A stretch of DNA of 64,000 nucleotides from Fodinicurvata fenggangensis DSM 21160 (GTDB lineage: Bacteria > Pseudomonadota > Alphaproteobacteria > Kiloniellales > DSM-21159). Where the stretch lies: assembly GCF_000686045.1 (NCBI RefSeq), contig NZ_JMLV01000014.1, positions 29,811-93,810 on the forward strand, in the 5' to 3' direction. Numbering within the stretch: position 1 is the stretch's first letter; each line of letters begins with the position of its first letter. This document shows positions 47,734 to 56,133 of this stretch, one piece after another. Under the pieces are notes generated by a model. That model was given only the letters and a program-made list of their open reading frames with translations, made no database searches and was not told where the DNA came from. Made by a program: the position numbers and the translations under genes.

Positions 47734-48981
47734 TTATTGCATGCCCAGCTGCATACGCAGCGTTTGGGCCAGTTCCTTGACCCTAGCTTCGGGATCTGCA
47801 CCTTCGGTGATATCGACCATGGCGGCGGCGATCATGTCGGTCACAGCTACGCCCTCGGGACCAGGAAAACTGTACCAGGGACCGGCATACTGCGCGACTT
47901 GCGTGTGCGCAATGCGAGCGTTCTCATCCTTGTCGTAGTAGGAGCCCAGATAAGTCTGGTCCTCGAGCACTTGGGCGTTTGCTGGCGCATAACCGGTATT
48001 CTCGACAATGATCCGCTGCCCCTCGGGGCCTGTGACAAACGAGATATAGTCCCAGGCAGCCTGTTGTTTTTCGGGGTCCTCGGTCAACATCACGATCGCC
48101 GACCCCCCGGTTGGGAACCAGACATTCGAGGGATCTTCGGCAGCGATCGGCAGGGAGCGAACCGTAACCTCGAAATTGTCGCCAGCGCCTTGCTCGAACC
48201 GAGTTTGAAGGGAAGAGCTTTCGAACATGATGCCAAGCGTACCTGCAGGAAAGGCCTGTCGCGCATCGGAATCGGTATAGGAGGGCATGCCTGCCTCTTC
48301 AGCGAAGCGTTGATAGAGCGTGGCCGCAGCGATACCAGCTTCATCGTCGAAGGTGATATCCGTCTCGTCCGAATTCATCGGTAGGCCGCCGTAGGAGCCG
48401 AGAAGTGATTGAAAACGCCAGTCATGCCGATCGATCCAGATACCGTCGATCCCGTCTCCCAGTGCGTCTATTTCTGCGGCCAGTTCAATCACTCCATCGA
48501 AGGTGGTCGGGAAATCCTCCATCGAGCCGCCGGCTTGCTCCACCAAGTCGGGGTTCACGTACATCACCAAGGTGGAGGCAGACGTAGCGAGAGTGTATTG
48601 CGTATCCTGATAATGGCCCAGTGACAGAAGCGCTGGCGTGTAACCCTGTGTCTCCGGATTCTCGCCAAGGAAATCATCGAGAGGCTGGATCAGGTCTCGA
48701 TTCTCGAGAATTCGCCAGCGGTTCAAGCCGACATAGGCCACATCCGGGGCCGTTCCCGCCACGCTTTCTCGCAATAGCCTTTGTACGCCTTCAGGGTATC
48801 CTTCAGCAGGTCCGTCGAGAATGATACTGACCTCCGGATGCTCCTTCATGAAGGCCTCAGCCAGGGCATCCTGGGTCTCGGACCAAATGGTGGGGATTGC
48901 ATAGTGGACGCGGAGTTCGGTCTGGGCAGCGGCACTTGTGGCCGTCAGCGCCAATACGGTTGCGGCAAGAAGGGTTCTCAT
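47734..48981 (-). CDS. ABC transporter extracellular sugar-type binding protein
   Basis: A 415-residue periplasmic receptor of the MalE/UgpB group. Signal peptide MRTLLAATVLALTATSAAAQ; mature part begins TELRVHYAIPTIWSETQDAL. PEVSIILDGPAEGYPEGVQR, DVAYVGLNRWRILENRDLIQ and WFPTGGSAIVMLTEDPEKQQ follow the family course (A-F-E-K-x-H-P pattern near the start). Ligand is probably a sugar or polyol derivative; not identifiable here. It is the last gene of the leftward operon, 76 bp after the permease, with a terminator behind it. Confidence 0.92.
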   Translation of the reverse strand: MRTLLAATVLALTATSAAAQTELRVHYAIPTIWSETQDALAEAFMKEHPEVSIILDGPAEGYPEGVQRLLRESVAGTAPDVAYVGLNRWRILENRDLIQPLDDFLGENPETQGYTPALLSLGHYQDTQYTLATSASTLVMYVNPDLVEQAGGSMEDFPTTFDGVIELAAEIDALGDGIDGIWIDRHDWRFQSLLGSYGGLPMNSDETDITFDDEAGIAAATLYQRFAEEAGMPSYTDSDARQAFPAGTLGIMFESSSLQTRFEQGAGDNFEVTVRSLPIAAEDPSNVWFPTGGSAIVMLTEDPEKQQAAWDYISFVTGPEGQRIIVENTGYAPANAQVLEDQTYLGSYYDKDENARIAHTQVAQYAGPWYSFPGPEGVAVTDMIAAAMVDITEGADPEARVKELAQTLRMQLGMQ

Positions 48982-49057
48982 GTGCAGGACTCCATTGTGT
49001 GCGGTTGCTGGTCGGAGTTTTGGCGGGTTCTGCCCCGCACTCTTGGTTGTGTATTGC

Positions 49058-49885
49058 TCATCCCTTAAGCCCCCCTGCTGCCAGTCCTTGCAAGAACTTC
49101 CGCTGTGCGAAGAGGAAGGCAAGGACCAGTGGAGCGGTAATGATCACGGCGCCGGCCATCAGCGGACCTACATCGTCGCCCGATTCTTGATCACGGAAAT
49201 AAAGGATGCCGCGAGGTGGGGTGGCGATTTCCGGACTCGTCGTTGCGATCAATGGCCAGAACAGATCATTCCAGTGCGCTGTCACCGAGAAAATCGCGAA
49301 CGCCGTGGCGGCGGGCAGCGCCAGGGGAAAGGCGATCCGCCAGACCACCGCTGTTTCGGATAGGCCATCAACCCGTGCGGCATCGAACAGTTCCGTCGGC
49401 ATCTGTGCGAAGAACTGGCGGAACAGGAAGATGCCGAAGGCCGTGGGGATGAAGGGCAGGATCAGAGCCGCGTAGCTGTCGAGGAGGTTCACAGCTGCCA
49501 GACCGAGGAAGATCGGGATGGCGGTTACGTGGAATGGCACCAGAAGTGCTGCCAGGACCAGTCCGAACACGACGGTTCGCAGTCGGAAATTCCGCTGAGC
49601 CAAGGCAAAGGCGCAGGGGATCGAGAACAGGAGCTGGAAAAACAGAATCCCTGCGACCACAACGAAGCCATTCCAGAGGAAGAGCGGAATATTCGTCTCT
49701 GTGAAGGCCTTGACGTAATTTCCCCATTCCAGGCGCGAGGGGAACAGGGCGATGGTGCTGGCAAAGATTTCGTCCTGCGGTTTTAGCGAGAGCGAGAGCA
49801 TCCAGAGGAAAGGCAGCAAAATCAGCGTGGCTCCTGCCAGCAAGAGCAGTGTAGACACGCTACGAGAGATCATCCTTCTGCTCAT
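49058..49885 (-). CDS. ABC sugar-type permease (MalG/UgpE group)
   Basis: 275 residues, six helices. The EAA loop that docks with the ATPase reads MPTELFDAARVDGLSETAVV followed by WRIAFPLALPAATAFAIFSV, where E-A-A has become D-A-A. The end GLAAGGLKG is typical of this group. Overlaps the other permease by 4 bp, so translation is coupled. Confidence 0.94.
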   Translation of the reverse strand: MSRRMISRSVSTLLLLAGATLILLPFLWMLSLSLKPQDEIFASTIALFPSRLEWGNYVKAFTETNIPLFLWNGFVVVAGILFFQLLFSIPCAFALAQRNFRLRTVVFGLVLAALLVPFHVTAIPIFLGLAAVNLLDSYAALILPFIPTAFGIFLFRQFFAQMPTELFDAARVDGLSETAVVWRIAFPLALPAATAFAIFSVTAHWNDLFWPLIATTSPEIATPPRGILYFRDQESGDDVGPLMAGAVIITAPLVLAFLFAQRKFLQGLAAGGLKG

Positions 49886-50784
49886 CGATAATGCACTCTG
49901 CGTTCGACGAGGCGCATTTGCGCCAGCGTCAGAGTCAGGAGGATTGCGAAAAAAATCACAGTTATTGCACTGGCGTAGCCCGCCTTGAAGTAGACAAACC
50001 CCTCGCGGTAAAGCGCATATACCAGTGTTTCTGAGGCGAAGGCTGGCCCCCCGCGGGTCAGCGTTGCGACAGTTTCAAATACACGGAAGGCATTGGTGGC
50101 GGTGACGACGAGTACGAAGAGTGTCGTCGGCCCCAGCATCGGCCAGGTTACGGTCCAAAACCGCGCCCAAGCACCGCCGGCCCCGTCAACTTCCGCCGCT
50201 TCGTAAATGTCCTCCGGGATGGCGGAGAGGCCAGCGAGGAACAGGACCATGTTATAACCCACGCTCTGCCAGATACCGATTGCTGCCAAGGTATAGAGAA
50301 CGAGCCCTCGGTCGCTTAGCCAATTCTGGGGAGCGCTTCCGAGCGTACTTAGTACCTTGTTTACAAGGCCGAGATTCGGATGCAGCAGCATCTGCCAGGC
50401 CACAGCCATGGCCACCAAAGTCGCCGCAACTGGCAGGAAGTACACTGTGCGCAGGATCCGTGACAGAGCTGGCGCCCAGTCCAGCATCCGGTGCAAACCG
50501 ATGGCAACAAGCAGTGCGAAGACCACCGAAAAAGGTATGACGATGGCGACATAGATCAGTGTATTGACGATCGCCCGCTGTCCGATGGCCGAGGTGAAGA
50601 GGGTGATGTAATTCTCCCAGCCGACCCAACTCAGGTCTCGTGCACCGAATTGATAGTCCGAGAAGGAGAGAATGGTGACGATCATAATGGGCAGGAAGAT
50701 GAAGATCAGCAGCGCAAGGGTTGCCGGACCGGTCAACCAGACATCAGTCAGTGTTTCGCGCTGGCTGCGCGTCAGGAACGACAT
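49882..50784 (-). CDS. ABC sugar-type permease (MalF/UgpA group)
   Basis: 300 residues, six helices, starting with a cytosolic tail and TM1 (VWLTGPATLALLIFIFLPIM). Middle region FLPVAATLVAMAVAWQMLLH; EAA loop EDIYEAAEVDGAGGAWARFW followed by TVTWPMLGPTTLFVLVVTAT. Overlaps the ATPase gene by 13 bp and the second permease by 4 bp. Confidence 0.94.
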   Translation of the reverse strand: MSFLTRSQRETLTDVWLTGPATLALLIFIFLPIMIVTILSFSDYQFGARDLSWVGWENYITLFTSAIGQRAIVNTLIYVAIVIPFSVVFALLVAIGLHRMLDWAPALSRILRTVYFLPVAATLVAMAVAWQMLLHPNLGLVNKVLSTLGSAPQNWLSDRGLVLYTLAAIGIWQSVGYNMVLFLAGLSAIPEDIYEAAEVDGAGGAWARFWTVTWPMLGPTTLFVLVVTATNAFRVFETVATLTRGGPAFASETLVYALYREGFVYFKAGYASAITVIFFAILLTLTLAQMRLVERRVHYR

Positions 50785-51872
50785 TCCGGCGCTCCAATCC
50801 GTGCTCCTGTTTCGGGATGGAATAAGTGTGTGCAGGTTGGATCGAAGCTCAGCCGCACACTATCGCCCTGCAGAGGTGGCTCGAAAGTTCCGGGCGCAAT
50901 CGATTTCAGTTCGACGCCCTGCTCGGTACACAGGGTCAGCACGATCTCAGAGCCAAGATATTCTACGCTTCTGAGTTTTGCGATGAAGCTGCCGTGTGGG
51001 GCAGGGACCACATGCTCCGGTCGTACTCCCAGGATTGCACGCGCCGCTGAAGACAGTATCTCTCCTGCGCCTTGTTGCGGTGTGATCAGATTAATCGCGT
51101 GCGTTCCCACGAATTCGGCCACAGCGAGTGAGGTCGGGCGTTCGTAAAGTTCGCGTGGTGTGCCAGCCTGGGCGATACTGCCCTTAATCATCACGATCAC
51201 CTGATCGGACATGGCCATTGCCTCGGCCTGATCGTGCGTTACGTAAACGAAGGGCTTCCCGGTTCGACGATGGAGCGCTACGAGCTCTGCCCGCATCTGT
51301 ACGCGCAGTCGTGCATCGAGATTGGAGAGCGGCTCATCCAACAGAAACAGGACCGGATCGCGAACCAGGGCCCGTCCCAGTGCAACGCGCTGTTTCTGTC
51401 CGCCCGAAAGGGTACCCGGCTTGCGATCGAGCAGATGGCTTAATCCCAGCATTTCGGCGGCCGCCGAGACTTTTGTTTGGATCTCCTTGCGAGCTGCTGC
51501 CGTTCCGGGGATCAGGGTGCCGAGCAGCGGCAAGCGCCCGAAGGCGGACAGGCTTTTCATAGTAAGCGGTAAGGCTATGTTCTGCGCCACTGTGAGATGC
51601 GGATAGAGAGCGTAGGACTGGAAGACCATAGCGATATTGCGTTCGTGAGCAGTCAGTGCACTCACTTCTTGGCCTTCCAGGCGCACTGCGCCAGCTGTCG
51701 GTCGATCAAGGCCGGCCATGATTCGCAAGGTTGTGGACTTTCCACAGCCCGAGGCTCCCAGCAACGACGTAAAGCTGCCGGGCGGAATGGCAAGCGAGAT
51801 GCTGTCCAAGACAGTCTGCTCGCCGAAGCGCCGCGTCACGTCGCCAAGCTCGAGGGTGGGGATGGCGTTCAC
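50772..51872 (-). CDS. ABC transporter ATP-binding protein (MalK/UgpC group)
   Basis: 366 residues: Walker A LLGASGCGKSTTLRIMAGLD, signature LSGGQKQRVALGRALVRD, Walker B VLFLLDEPLSNLDARLRVQM, and a C-terminal OB/TOBE regulatory domain from about 240 with LGVRPEHVVPAPHGSFIAKL. An insert after the Q-loop (KSLSAFGRLPLLGTLIPGTA) is longer than in MalK. ATPases of this group can serve several sugar importers. First gene of the transporter operon proper. Confidence 0.95.
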   Translation of the reverse strand: MNAIPTLELGDVTRRFGEQTVLDSISLAIPPGSFTSLLGASGCGKSTTLRIMAGLDRPTAGAVRLEGQEVSALTAHERNIAMVFQSYALYPHLTVAQNIALPLTMKSLSAFGRLPLLGTLIPGTAAARKEIQTKVSAAAEMLGLSHLLDRKPGTLSGGQKQRVALGRALVRDPVLFLLDEPLSNLDARLRVQMRAELVALHRRTGKPFVYVTHDQAEAMAMSDQVIVMIKGSIAQAGTPRELYERPTSLAVAEFVGTHAINLITPQQGAGEILSSAARAILGVRPEHVVPAPHGSFIAKLRSVEYLGSEIVLTLCTEQGVELKSIAPGTFEPPLQGDSVRLSFDPTCTHLFHPETGARIGAPECRS

Positions 51873-51901
51873 GTTGCCTCCAGGAATGGAACTATTCTTC
51901 C

Positions 51902-51932
51902 ATTATACATTTAATTGTGTAGGTAATATTAC
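51902..51932 (-). promoter_or_regulatory. Candidate promoter/operator of the ABC operon
   Basis: The AT-rich 73-bp gap holds TATAAT on the minus strand (51902-51907) about 30 bp before the ATPase start. A 10-bp palindrome GTAATATTAC (51923-51932) lies where a -35 would be; no consensus -35 is present. That fits a regulated promoter, perhaps bound by the DeoR protein encoded nearby, because GTAAT is shared with the 52594-52611 operator region. Confidence 0.4.
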
Positions 51933-51945
51933 ATTCCGTGGATAT

Positions 51946-52575
51946 TTATCCCGCAGCCGATGCGAGCAGGTGAGCCGCCAGGCGGTCGATGGCGGCAGCG
52001 GCGTCGGCAACGATCTCCACCCCCTTTATGGCATGGGCCCCAGCCAGGCCGATCACCGGCTTGGAGAAATGCAGGCCGTAAGCGATTTCCGACAGTGTCC
52101 CGTATGAGCCGCCGACCGCTATCAACGCGACACTGGATTTTGCGATGATCATGTTGCGCGCCTCGCTCATTCCCGTGGCGATGGGCAGGGCGATGTAATC
52201 GTTCGCAGTCCGCCAGTCGTGATCAGGCAACAAGCCAACACTAAGTCCACCAGCGGTGTGGCAGCCGCGGGCGACAGCCTCCATCACCCCTGTCTTTCCT
52301 CCACAGATTACCGTCAGGTTCAGGCGCCCCAATGCGGAGCCGATCTCTTCGGCCAAGCCAAGCTGTTCGTCTGTGGCCTCGCGTGGGCCGATGACCCCTA
52401 CAGGAATGCGACGCATTTCCCCGGTGCGGGCCAGGTGCTCCAAAGCTCGGCGCGGTGACGCCGCCATCGCCTTGGCGGGGCTCTCCTCCGGCAGCCAGTG
52501 CCAAAACCAAGGGTCAAGACGTCCTTGAGGGCCGTATATACTTTCTTGGGCGATCAGGTAGCTGTCGGTTTGCAT
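51946..52575 (-). CDS. LOG-like Rossmann nucleotide-binding protein (TIGR00725-like)
   Basis: 209 residues. The core matches the LOG/lysine-decarboxylase-like fold: PVGVIGPREATDEQLGLAEE, LTVICGGKTGVMEAVARGCH and VGGSYGTLSEIAYGLHFSKP (family signature G-G-x-G-T-x-x-E appears as GGSYGTLSEI). An N-terminal extension of about 55 residues (MQTDSYLIAQESIYGPQGRL) precedes it. LOG enzymes are nucleoside 5'-monophosphate phosphoribohydrolases, but this subgroup is not assigned. AAGGAG is ideally placed before ATG 52575. It lies 73 bp before the ABC ATPase on the same strand, so it may be the first gene of the operon. Confidence 0.82.
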   Translation of the reverse strand: MQTDSYLIAQESIYGPQGRLDPWFWHWLPEESPAKAMAASPRRALEHLARTGEMRRIPVGVIGPREATDEQLGLAEEIGSALGRLNLTVICGGKTGVMEAVARGCHTAGGLSVGLLPDHDWRTANDYIALPIATGMSEARNMIIAKSSVALIAVGGSYGTLSEIAYGLHFSKPVIGLAGAHAIKGVEIVADAAAAIDRLAAHLLASAAG

Positions 52576-52593
52576 TGCCGTCTCCTTGTGGTA

Positions 52594-52611
52594 ATGTAAG
52601 TTTTCTTACAT
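52594..52611. promoter_or_regulatory. Inverted-repeat operator for the DeoR-type regulator
   Basis: ATGTAAG-TTTT-CTTACAT is a perfect 18-bp inverted repeat in the 70-bp gap between the leftward LOG-like gene and the rightward DeoR gene. It lies 18 bp upstream of the leftward start and about 35 bp from the DeoR start, as expected of an autoregulatory divergent operator. Binding is inferred. Confidence 0.65.
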
Positions 52612-52645
52612 CGGACTTGATCCTTTCGCAACTGGCCTAGATGCA

Positions 52646-53419
52646 GTGACGCAAGACATCCCGAAACGACATGAGATTTCGTTATCCTTGGGGGAGTTGA
52701 GTCCACGGCAGAAGCACATTCTGCGTCTTGCCGAGCGGCAGGGCTTCGTCACGATTGACAGTCTGTCCGAGGATTTCGGAGTTTCCGCGCAGACCGTCCG
52801 ACGGGACATCATTGCCCTATCCGAGGCGGGACTGCTTCAGCGCTTCCATGGGGGAGCCGGGCCCATCGGCGAATCGGAGGCGGTTCGCCTTGATCATGAG
52901 CATAAAGCCGGTGTCGCTGTGGAGGAGAAACGTCGTATAGCCGAGGCAGCGGCCGCGCTGATCAATGATGGAACCAGCCTGTTTATCGATGTCGGTACAA
53001 CAATGGAGATGACAGCCAAGGCCCTGAATACCCGGCGTGGCCTAAAGGTTTTCACCACCAGTATCCGCGCGGCACTGGCCTTTGATGCTTCTAGGCACGA
53101 GGTTCGAGTGCTGGGGGGGCGTGTTGCTGGCCGCGATGGATCCTTGGTTGGAGAGGAGGTTGTGCTCGCTCTCTCCGGGATGCAACTCGATCTGGCGCTG
53201 ATCGCTTGCTCCGGTGTTGACGTAGAGGGCAGGGTGATGGACTTCAGCCTGTCCAAGATAACTGTGAAGCAGGCGGCGATGCGTGCTGCCAGCCGAACGT
53301 TCCTGTTGGCGACCCCATCGAAGTTCGGTCGGTCGGCCCTTGCAACGGTGGCGCGAGTTGGTGATTTCACGGAGGTGATCGATGGTGTGGCCCCTTCTGT
53401 CGCCTCCCAAGTTCGCTAA
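52646..53419 (+). CDS. DeoR family transcriptional regulator
   Basis: 257 residues: N-terminal DeoR helix-turn-helix (LSPRQKHILRLAERQGFVTI; VSAQTVRRDIIALSEAGLLQ, RFHGGA) and the C-terminal sugar-phosphate-binding domain with the family motif SLFIDVGTTMEMTAKAL and VRVLGGRVAGRDGSLVG. Such regulators release DNA on binding a sugar phosphate made from the imported sugar. GTG 52646 is the ORF start and lacks a strong ribosome site; ATG-like alternatives are absent near it. It is divergent from the LOG-like/ABC genes and is presumably their repressor. Confidence 0.93.
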   Translation: MTQDIPKRHEISLSLGELSPRQKHILRLAERQGFVTIDSLSEDFGVSAQTVRRDIIALSEAGLLQRFHGGAGPIGESEAVRLDHEHKAGVAVEEKRRIAEAAAALINDGTSLFIDVGTTMEMTAKALNTRRGLKVFTTSIRAALAFDASRHEVRVLGGRVAGRDGSLVGEEVVLALSGMQLDLALIACSGVDVEGRVMDFSLSKITVKQAAMRAASRTFLLATPSKFGRSALATVARVGDFTEVIDGVAPSVASQVR

Positions 53420-53478
53420 GAAAGGTCTTCCGGGTGTTTCCTGAGTAACTCAGTCTGGTGTTTTTCCAGCTTGTCTGG

Positions 53479-54849
53479 TCACAGAAAGCTGTAGGAGCTT
53501 TTCACCTCGGTTCGTGGCACCATGTAGGAACGGGTTTCAATGCGCGGGCTGATGCGACTGCGCTGGCCTCCGCCGCCGGCCGGGCCACAGCAGTAAAGCG
53601 CCAGGACTTCCTGGAGGGCTGCGGCCACCTGATCACGTTCCATGCCGCTGACCGCCAGGCGTACGCGCAGGTCTTCGGGCAGGAGTTCCGGGGCCTGTTC
53701 TACGGCCGCGCGCCAGAGTTCGCCCCCATCGCTGTCGAAGGCGCTGCTGATGCCGATCACGTCCAGGCGATGGCGCAGCTCGAGATTGCGCAGGACCAAG
53801 CGCTTCTCGATGGTTTCCGCGGCCAGCCTCGCTCGCGCGAAGGCATTGGGGCCGGCATAGGAAATCTCGGCCTCGCCCAGCCAGTCGCCGATGAATCCCA
53901 CCGTGGTTTTCAGGCTGTCGGGCCGCGCGTGCCCGCGTGCCTCGCTGACCGCCACACGGTCCGGGCCGAGCTGTTCCAGGGACACGTCGGTGATGTCCAG
54001 AACCACATCCGGCGTCAGGTAGCAGCCCGGGTCATGGATCTCATAGAGTATCTGTTCCTTGACGGTTCTGAGGTCGACAAGGCCGCCTGTACCAGCGGGT
54101 TTCGTCAGGATGAAGCGGCCGTCGGCCTCGACCTGGGCAATGGGAAATCCGATGTTCTCGGGTTCCGGCACATCCTTCCAGCCCGGATCCGCGAAATAAC
54201 CGCCGGTGACCTGGGCCCCGCATTCCAACAGGTGCCCGGCCAGGGTGCCGGCAGCAAGCCGCTCGTTGTCCTGCCACGACCAGCCGAAGTGGGCCACAAG
54301 AGGACCCAGGACCAAGGCCGGATCGGCCACGCGGCCCGTGACAATCACCTGGGCGCCGGCCGTGATTGCTTTGGCAATGGCTGCGGCGCCGATATAGGCA
54401 TTGGCCGAGACCATTTCGCCCTGCGGCGGCGGCTGGTCGCGATCTGCGTCCCAGAGCGCGTGCCGCTCCAGATCGATGGAGTCGCGGACATCATCGCCCT
54501 CGATCACGGCTATGCGCAGGTCGTGCAGGCCCTGCTCGTGGCCAATCTGCCGGATGACCCGGGCGGCTGCCGGTGGATTGGCGCAACCGAAATTGCCGAT
54601 GATGGCGATGTCGTTCGCGACAGCATCTTTCAGGATCGGACGGATGATCTCAGGCAGCAGGGGTTCGTAGCCGCTCTCCGGGTCCTGCTGGCGGGCCAGC
54701 TGTCCAAGCGCCAGGGTGCGTTCCCCGATGGTCTCGAAGATGATGGCGCCGCCCTCGGGATTTCCCCTGGCGATCTCGGCAACGACCGGGCCGGCCGCAT
54801 CGACGCGGTCACCGGAAAACCCGGCCCCAGAACCGATCCAGAAGGACAT
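53479..54849 (-). CDS. AtuA family protein (DUF1446), N-terminal type
   Basis: 456 residues. Starts MSFWIGSGAGFSGDRVDAAG with GGGAG before ATG 54849; continues GGAIIFETIGERTLALGQLA, IIGNFGCANPPAAARVIRQI, QVIVTGRVADPALVLGPLVA and GHLLECGAQVTGGYFADPGW, all typical of the DUF1446 acyclic-terpene-utilisation AtuA family. AtuA itself is needed for growth on citronellol in Pseudomonas but its reaction is unknown; many homologues have no terpene link. The C-terminal ferredoxin-like domain found fused in many AtuA proteins is missing and is encoded separately at 55714. The palindromic operator at 54876 precedes it. Confidence 0.88.
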   Translation of the reverse strand: MSFWIGSGAGFSGDRVDAAGPVVAEIARGNPEGGAIIFETIGERTLALGQLARQQDPESGYEPLLPEIIRPILKDAVANDIAIIGNFGCANPPAAARVIRQIGHEQGLHDLRIAVIEGDDVRDSIDLERHALWDADRDQPPPQGEMVSANAYIGAAAIAKAITAGAQVIVTGRVADPALVLGPLVAHFGWSWQDNERLAAGTLAGHLLECGAQVTGGYFADPGWKDVPEPENIGFPIAQVEADGRFILTKPAGTGGLVDLRTVKEQILYEIHDPGCYLTPDVVLDITDVSLEQLGPDRVAVSEARGHARPDSLKTTVGFIGDWLGEAEISYAGPNAFARARLAAETIEKRLVLRNLELRHRLDVIGISSAFDSDGGELWRAAVEQAPELLPEDLRVRLAVSGMERDQVAAALQEVLALYCCGPAGGGGQRSRISPRIETRSYMVPRTEVKSSYSFL

Positions 54850-54875
54850 GCTATCTCCCTGCACTTCGTTTTATG

Positions 54876-54899
54876 GTTTAGATTATCGATAATCTAAAC
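54876..54899. promoter_or_regulatory. 24-bp palindromic operator upstream of the AtuA gene
   Basis: GTTTAGATTATC (54876-54887) is followed directly by its reverse complement GATAATCTAAAC (54888-54899). It is perfect, lies 27 bp before the AtuA start, and shares the core ATTATCGATAAT with the site at 55673-55684. The GntR protein encoded next door is the likely ligand. Confidence 0.8.
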
Positions 54900-54948
54900 T
54901 GAAGTTCCGATACAGTTCAATCCACAGAGTGAGAGGCTTTGTGCACCC

Positions 54949-55626
54949 CTAAAGTCCGGGATTGGTTTCCAAGTAGTAGTCCTTTGGCCCTTCAATATGC
55001 ACACGACAGAGCTGCAGGAGTGCCGTGCGGTCCCCGGATTCGATGGCGGAGACCATCTGCCAGTGCTCGCGGATCGCCGTTTCGCGCAGTTCGCTGTTCG
55101 AAAAGCCCCGGCTTCGGATCGGTTGGGTCATCAGCGAATAATGGCGGATGGCAGCCGAGAGCTCCGGATTTCCAGCGCCGGCATAGAGGGCTTCGTGAAA
55201 TTCATTGTTGATGCGGGAGAGGTCGAGATAGCGCTGTTCCCGGGAGGCACGCTCATGCCGTGCGGCGAGTGTCTTGAGCGTCTCCACATAGGCCGGATCT
55301 CCCGGCATTGGCACCAGGGCGGCGGCGCGTTCCTCCAGGGCCGTGCGAATCTGGTAAAGGTCCTCCACCTCCTTGCGCGAATAATCCCTTACCCGGGCTC
55401 CACGGTTGGGTTGGCGCTGGACAAGCCCTTCACGTTCCAACGCGTCAAGCGCACGGCGAACGGCGTGACGGGTTGCATCGAAGCGCGCAATCAGGTCGTC
55501 CTCGACCAGGCGTTCCCGTGGCAGAGCGCGTCCGAAGAGAATATCCACTTGAAGAGTCTCATAGACCTGGGTCCAGCCCTTGTGGCTGCGCTCCAGGGTG
55601 TTCTTGCGCGCAACTGCTTGTTCCAT
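54949..55626 (-). CDS. GntR family regulator, FadR subfamily (FCD domain)
   Basis: 225 residues: winged helix-turn-helix at the N-terminus (DDLIARFDATRHAVRRALDA, LEREGLVQRQPNRGARVRDY) and a C-terminal FCD helical domain (EVEDLYQIRTALEERAAALV, then NEFHEALYAGAGNPELSAAI) with the histidine/aspartate positions that usually hold a metal and an organic acid. Probably represses the AtuA gene downstream on the same strand and the TRAP operon on the opposite strand through the shared palindromes. Confidence 0.93.
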   Translation of the reverse strand: MEQAVARKNTLERSHKGWTQVYETLQVDILFGRALPRERLVEDDLIARFDATRHAVRRALDALEREGLVQRQPNRGARVRDYSRKEVEDLYQIRTALEERAAALVPMPGDPAYVETLKTLAARHERASREQRYLDLSRINNEFHEALYAGAGNPELSAAIRHYSLMTQPIRSRGFSNSELRETAIREHWQMVSAIESGDRTALLQLCRVHIEGPKDYYLETNPGL

Positions 55627-55672
55627 TCCGGGAAATTATCTTGTTCATCCTGACAACACAATCATTGTTGAC

Positions 55673-55684
55673 ATTATCGATAAT
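55673..55684. promoter_or_regulatory. Second GntR-type operator (ATTATCGATAAT)
   Basis: The 12-bp palindrome ATTATCGATAAT lies 30 bp before the small AtuA-type gene and between the divergent GntR and TRAP transcripts. It is the same core as at 54882-54893. An overlapping palindrome GATAATTATC (55679-55688) and an ACAAT-C-ATTGT repeat just upstream (about 55659-55669) may be part of the promoter. Confidence 0.7.
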
Positions 55685-55713
55685 TATCGCGATGAATTTC
55701 CGGGGAGGACGCA

Positions 55714-56133
55714 ATGACCAAGAATTCGTCCGGAACGGAGGTCCGTGAAGCTGGGTACGTTCAGGTGCCGTTGCACCGCCTTGCCCATGGGCGCTCCGGA
55801 GACAAGGGCAATCGCCAGAACATCAGCGTGATCGCATATGACCCTTCTGTCTGGCCCTTTCTGGTCGATCAGGTGACCGAAGAGCGCGTGCTCGAGCTGT
55901 TTCGGCATCGCGGTGTGCAAAAGGTCATCCGCTATGAGCTGCCGAACATCCAAGCCCTCAATTTCGTCATCGAGGATGCGCTGGAAGGAGGGGTGAATGC
56001 TGCGCTGGCCTTGGACACCCATGGCAAGACCAGCTCCTTTCGTCTGCTGTCCATGATGCTGGATGTCCCGTCAGAAATTGCGGCCCTTAATCCCGAAATA
56101 TCAAAAGCTTCATGCAAGGGAGGAACAGAATGA
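55714..56133 (+). CDS. AtuA-type ferredoxin-fold domain protein
   Basis: 139 residues. HRLAHGRSGDKGNRQNISVI is the signature of the C-terminal domain of AtuA-like proteins (R-S-G-D-K-G-N), followed by RVLELFRHRGVQKVIRYELP and VNAALALDTHGKTSSFRLLS. In other genomes it is fused to the DUF1446 half; here it is a separate gene on the opposite strand from the 53479-54849 gene. The two products probably form one enzyme. Overlaps the next gene by 4 bp (ATGA). Confidence 0.82.
   Translation: MTKNSSGTEVREAGYVQVPLHRLAHGRSGDKGNRQNISVIAYDPSVWPFLVDQVTEERVLELFRHRGVQKVIRYELPNIQALNFVIEDALEGGVNAALALDTHGKTSSFRLLSMMLDVPSEIAALNPEISKASCKGGTE

Noticed and set aside
53458..54897. 479-codon rightward open frame
   Set aside because: Antisense to the AtuA-type gene, which has a clear ribosome site and family motifs.
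53479..56133. AtuA broken by frameshift
   Set aside because: The two parts are on opposite strands with complete starts, ribosome sites and separate operators; it is an organisation, not a mutation.
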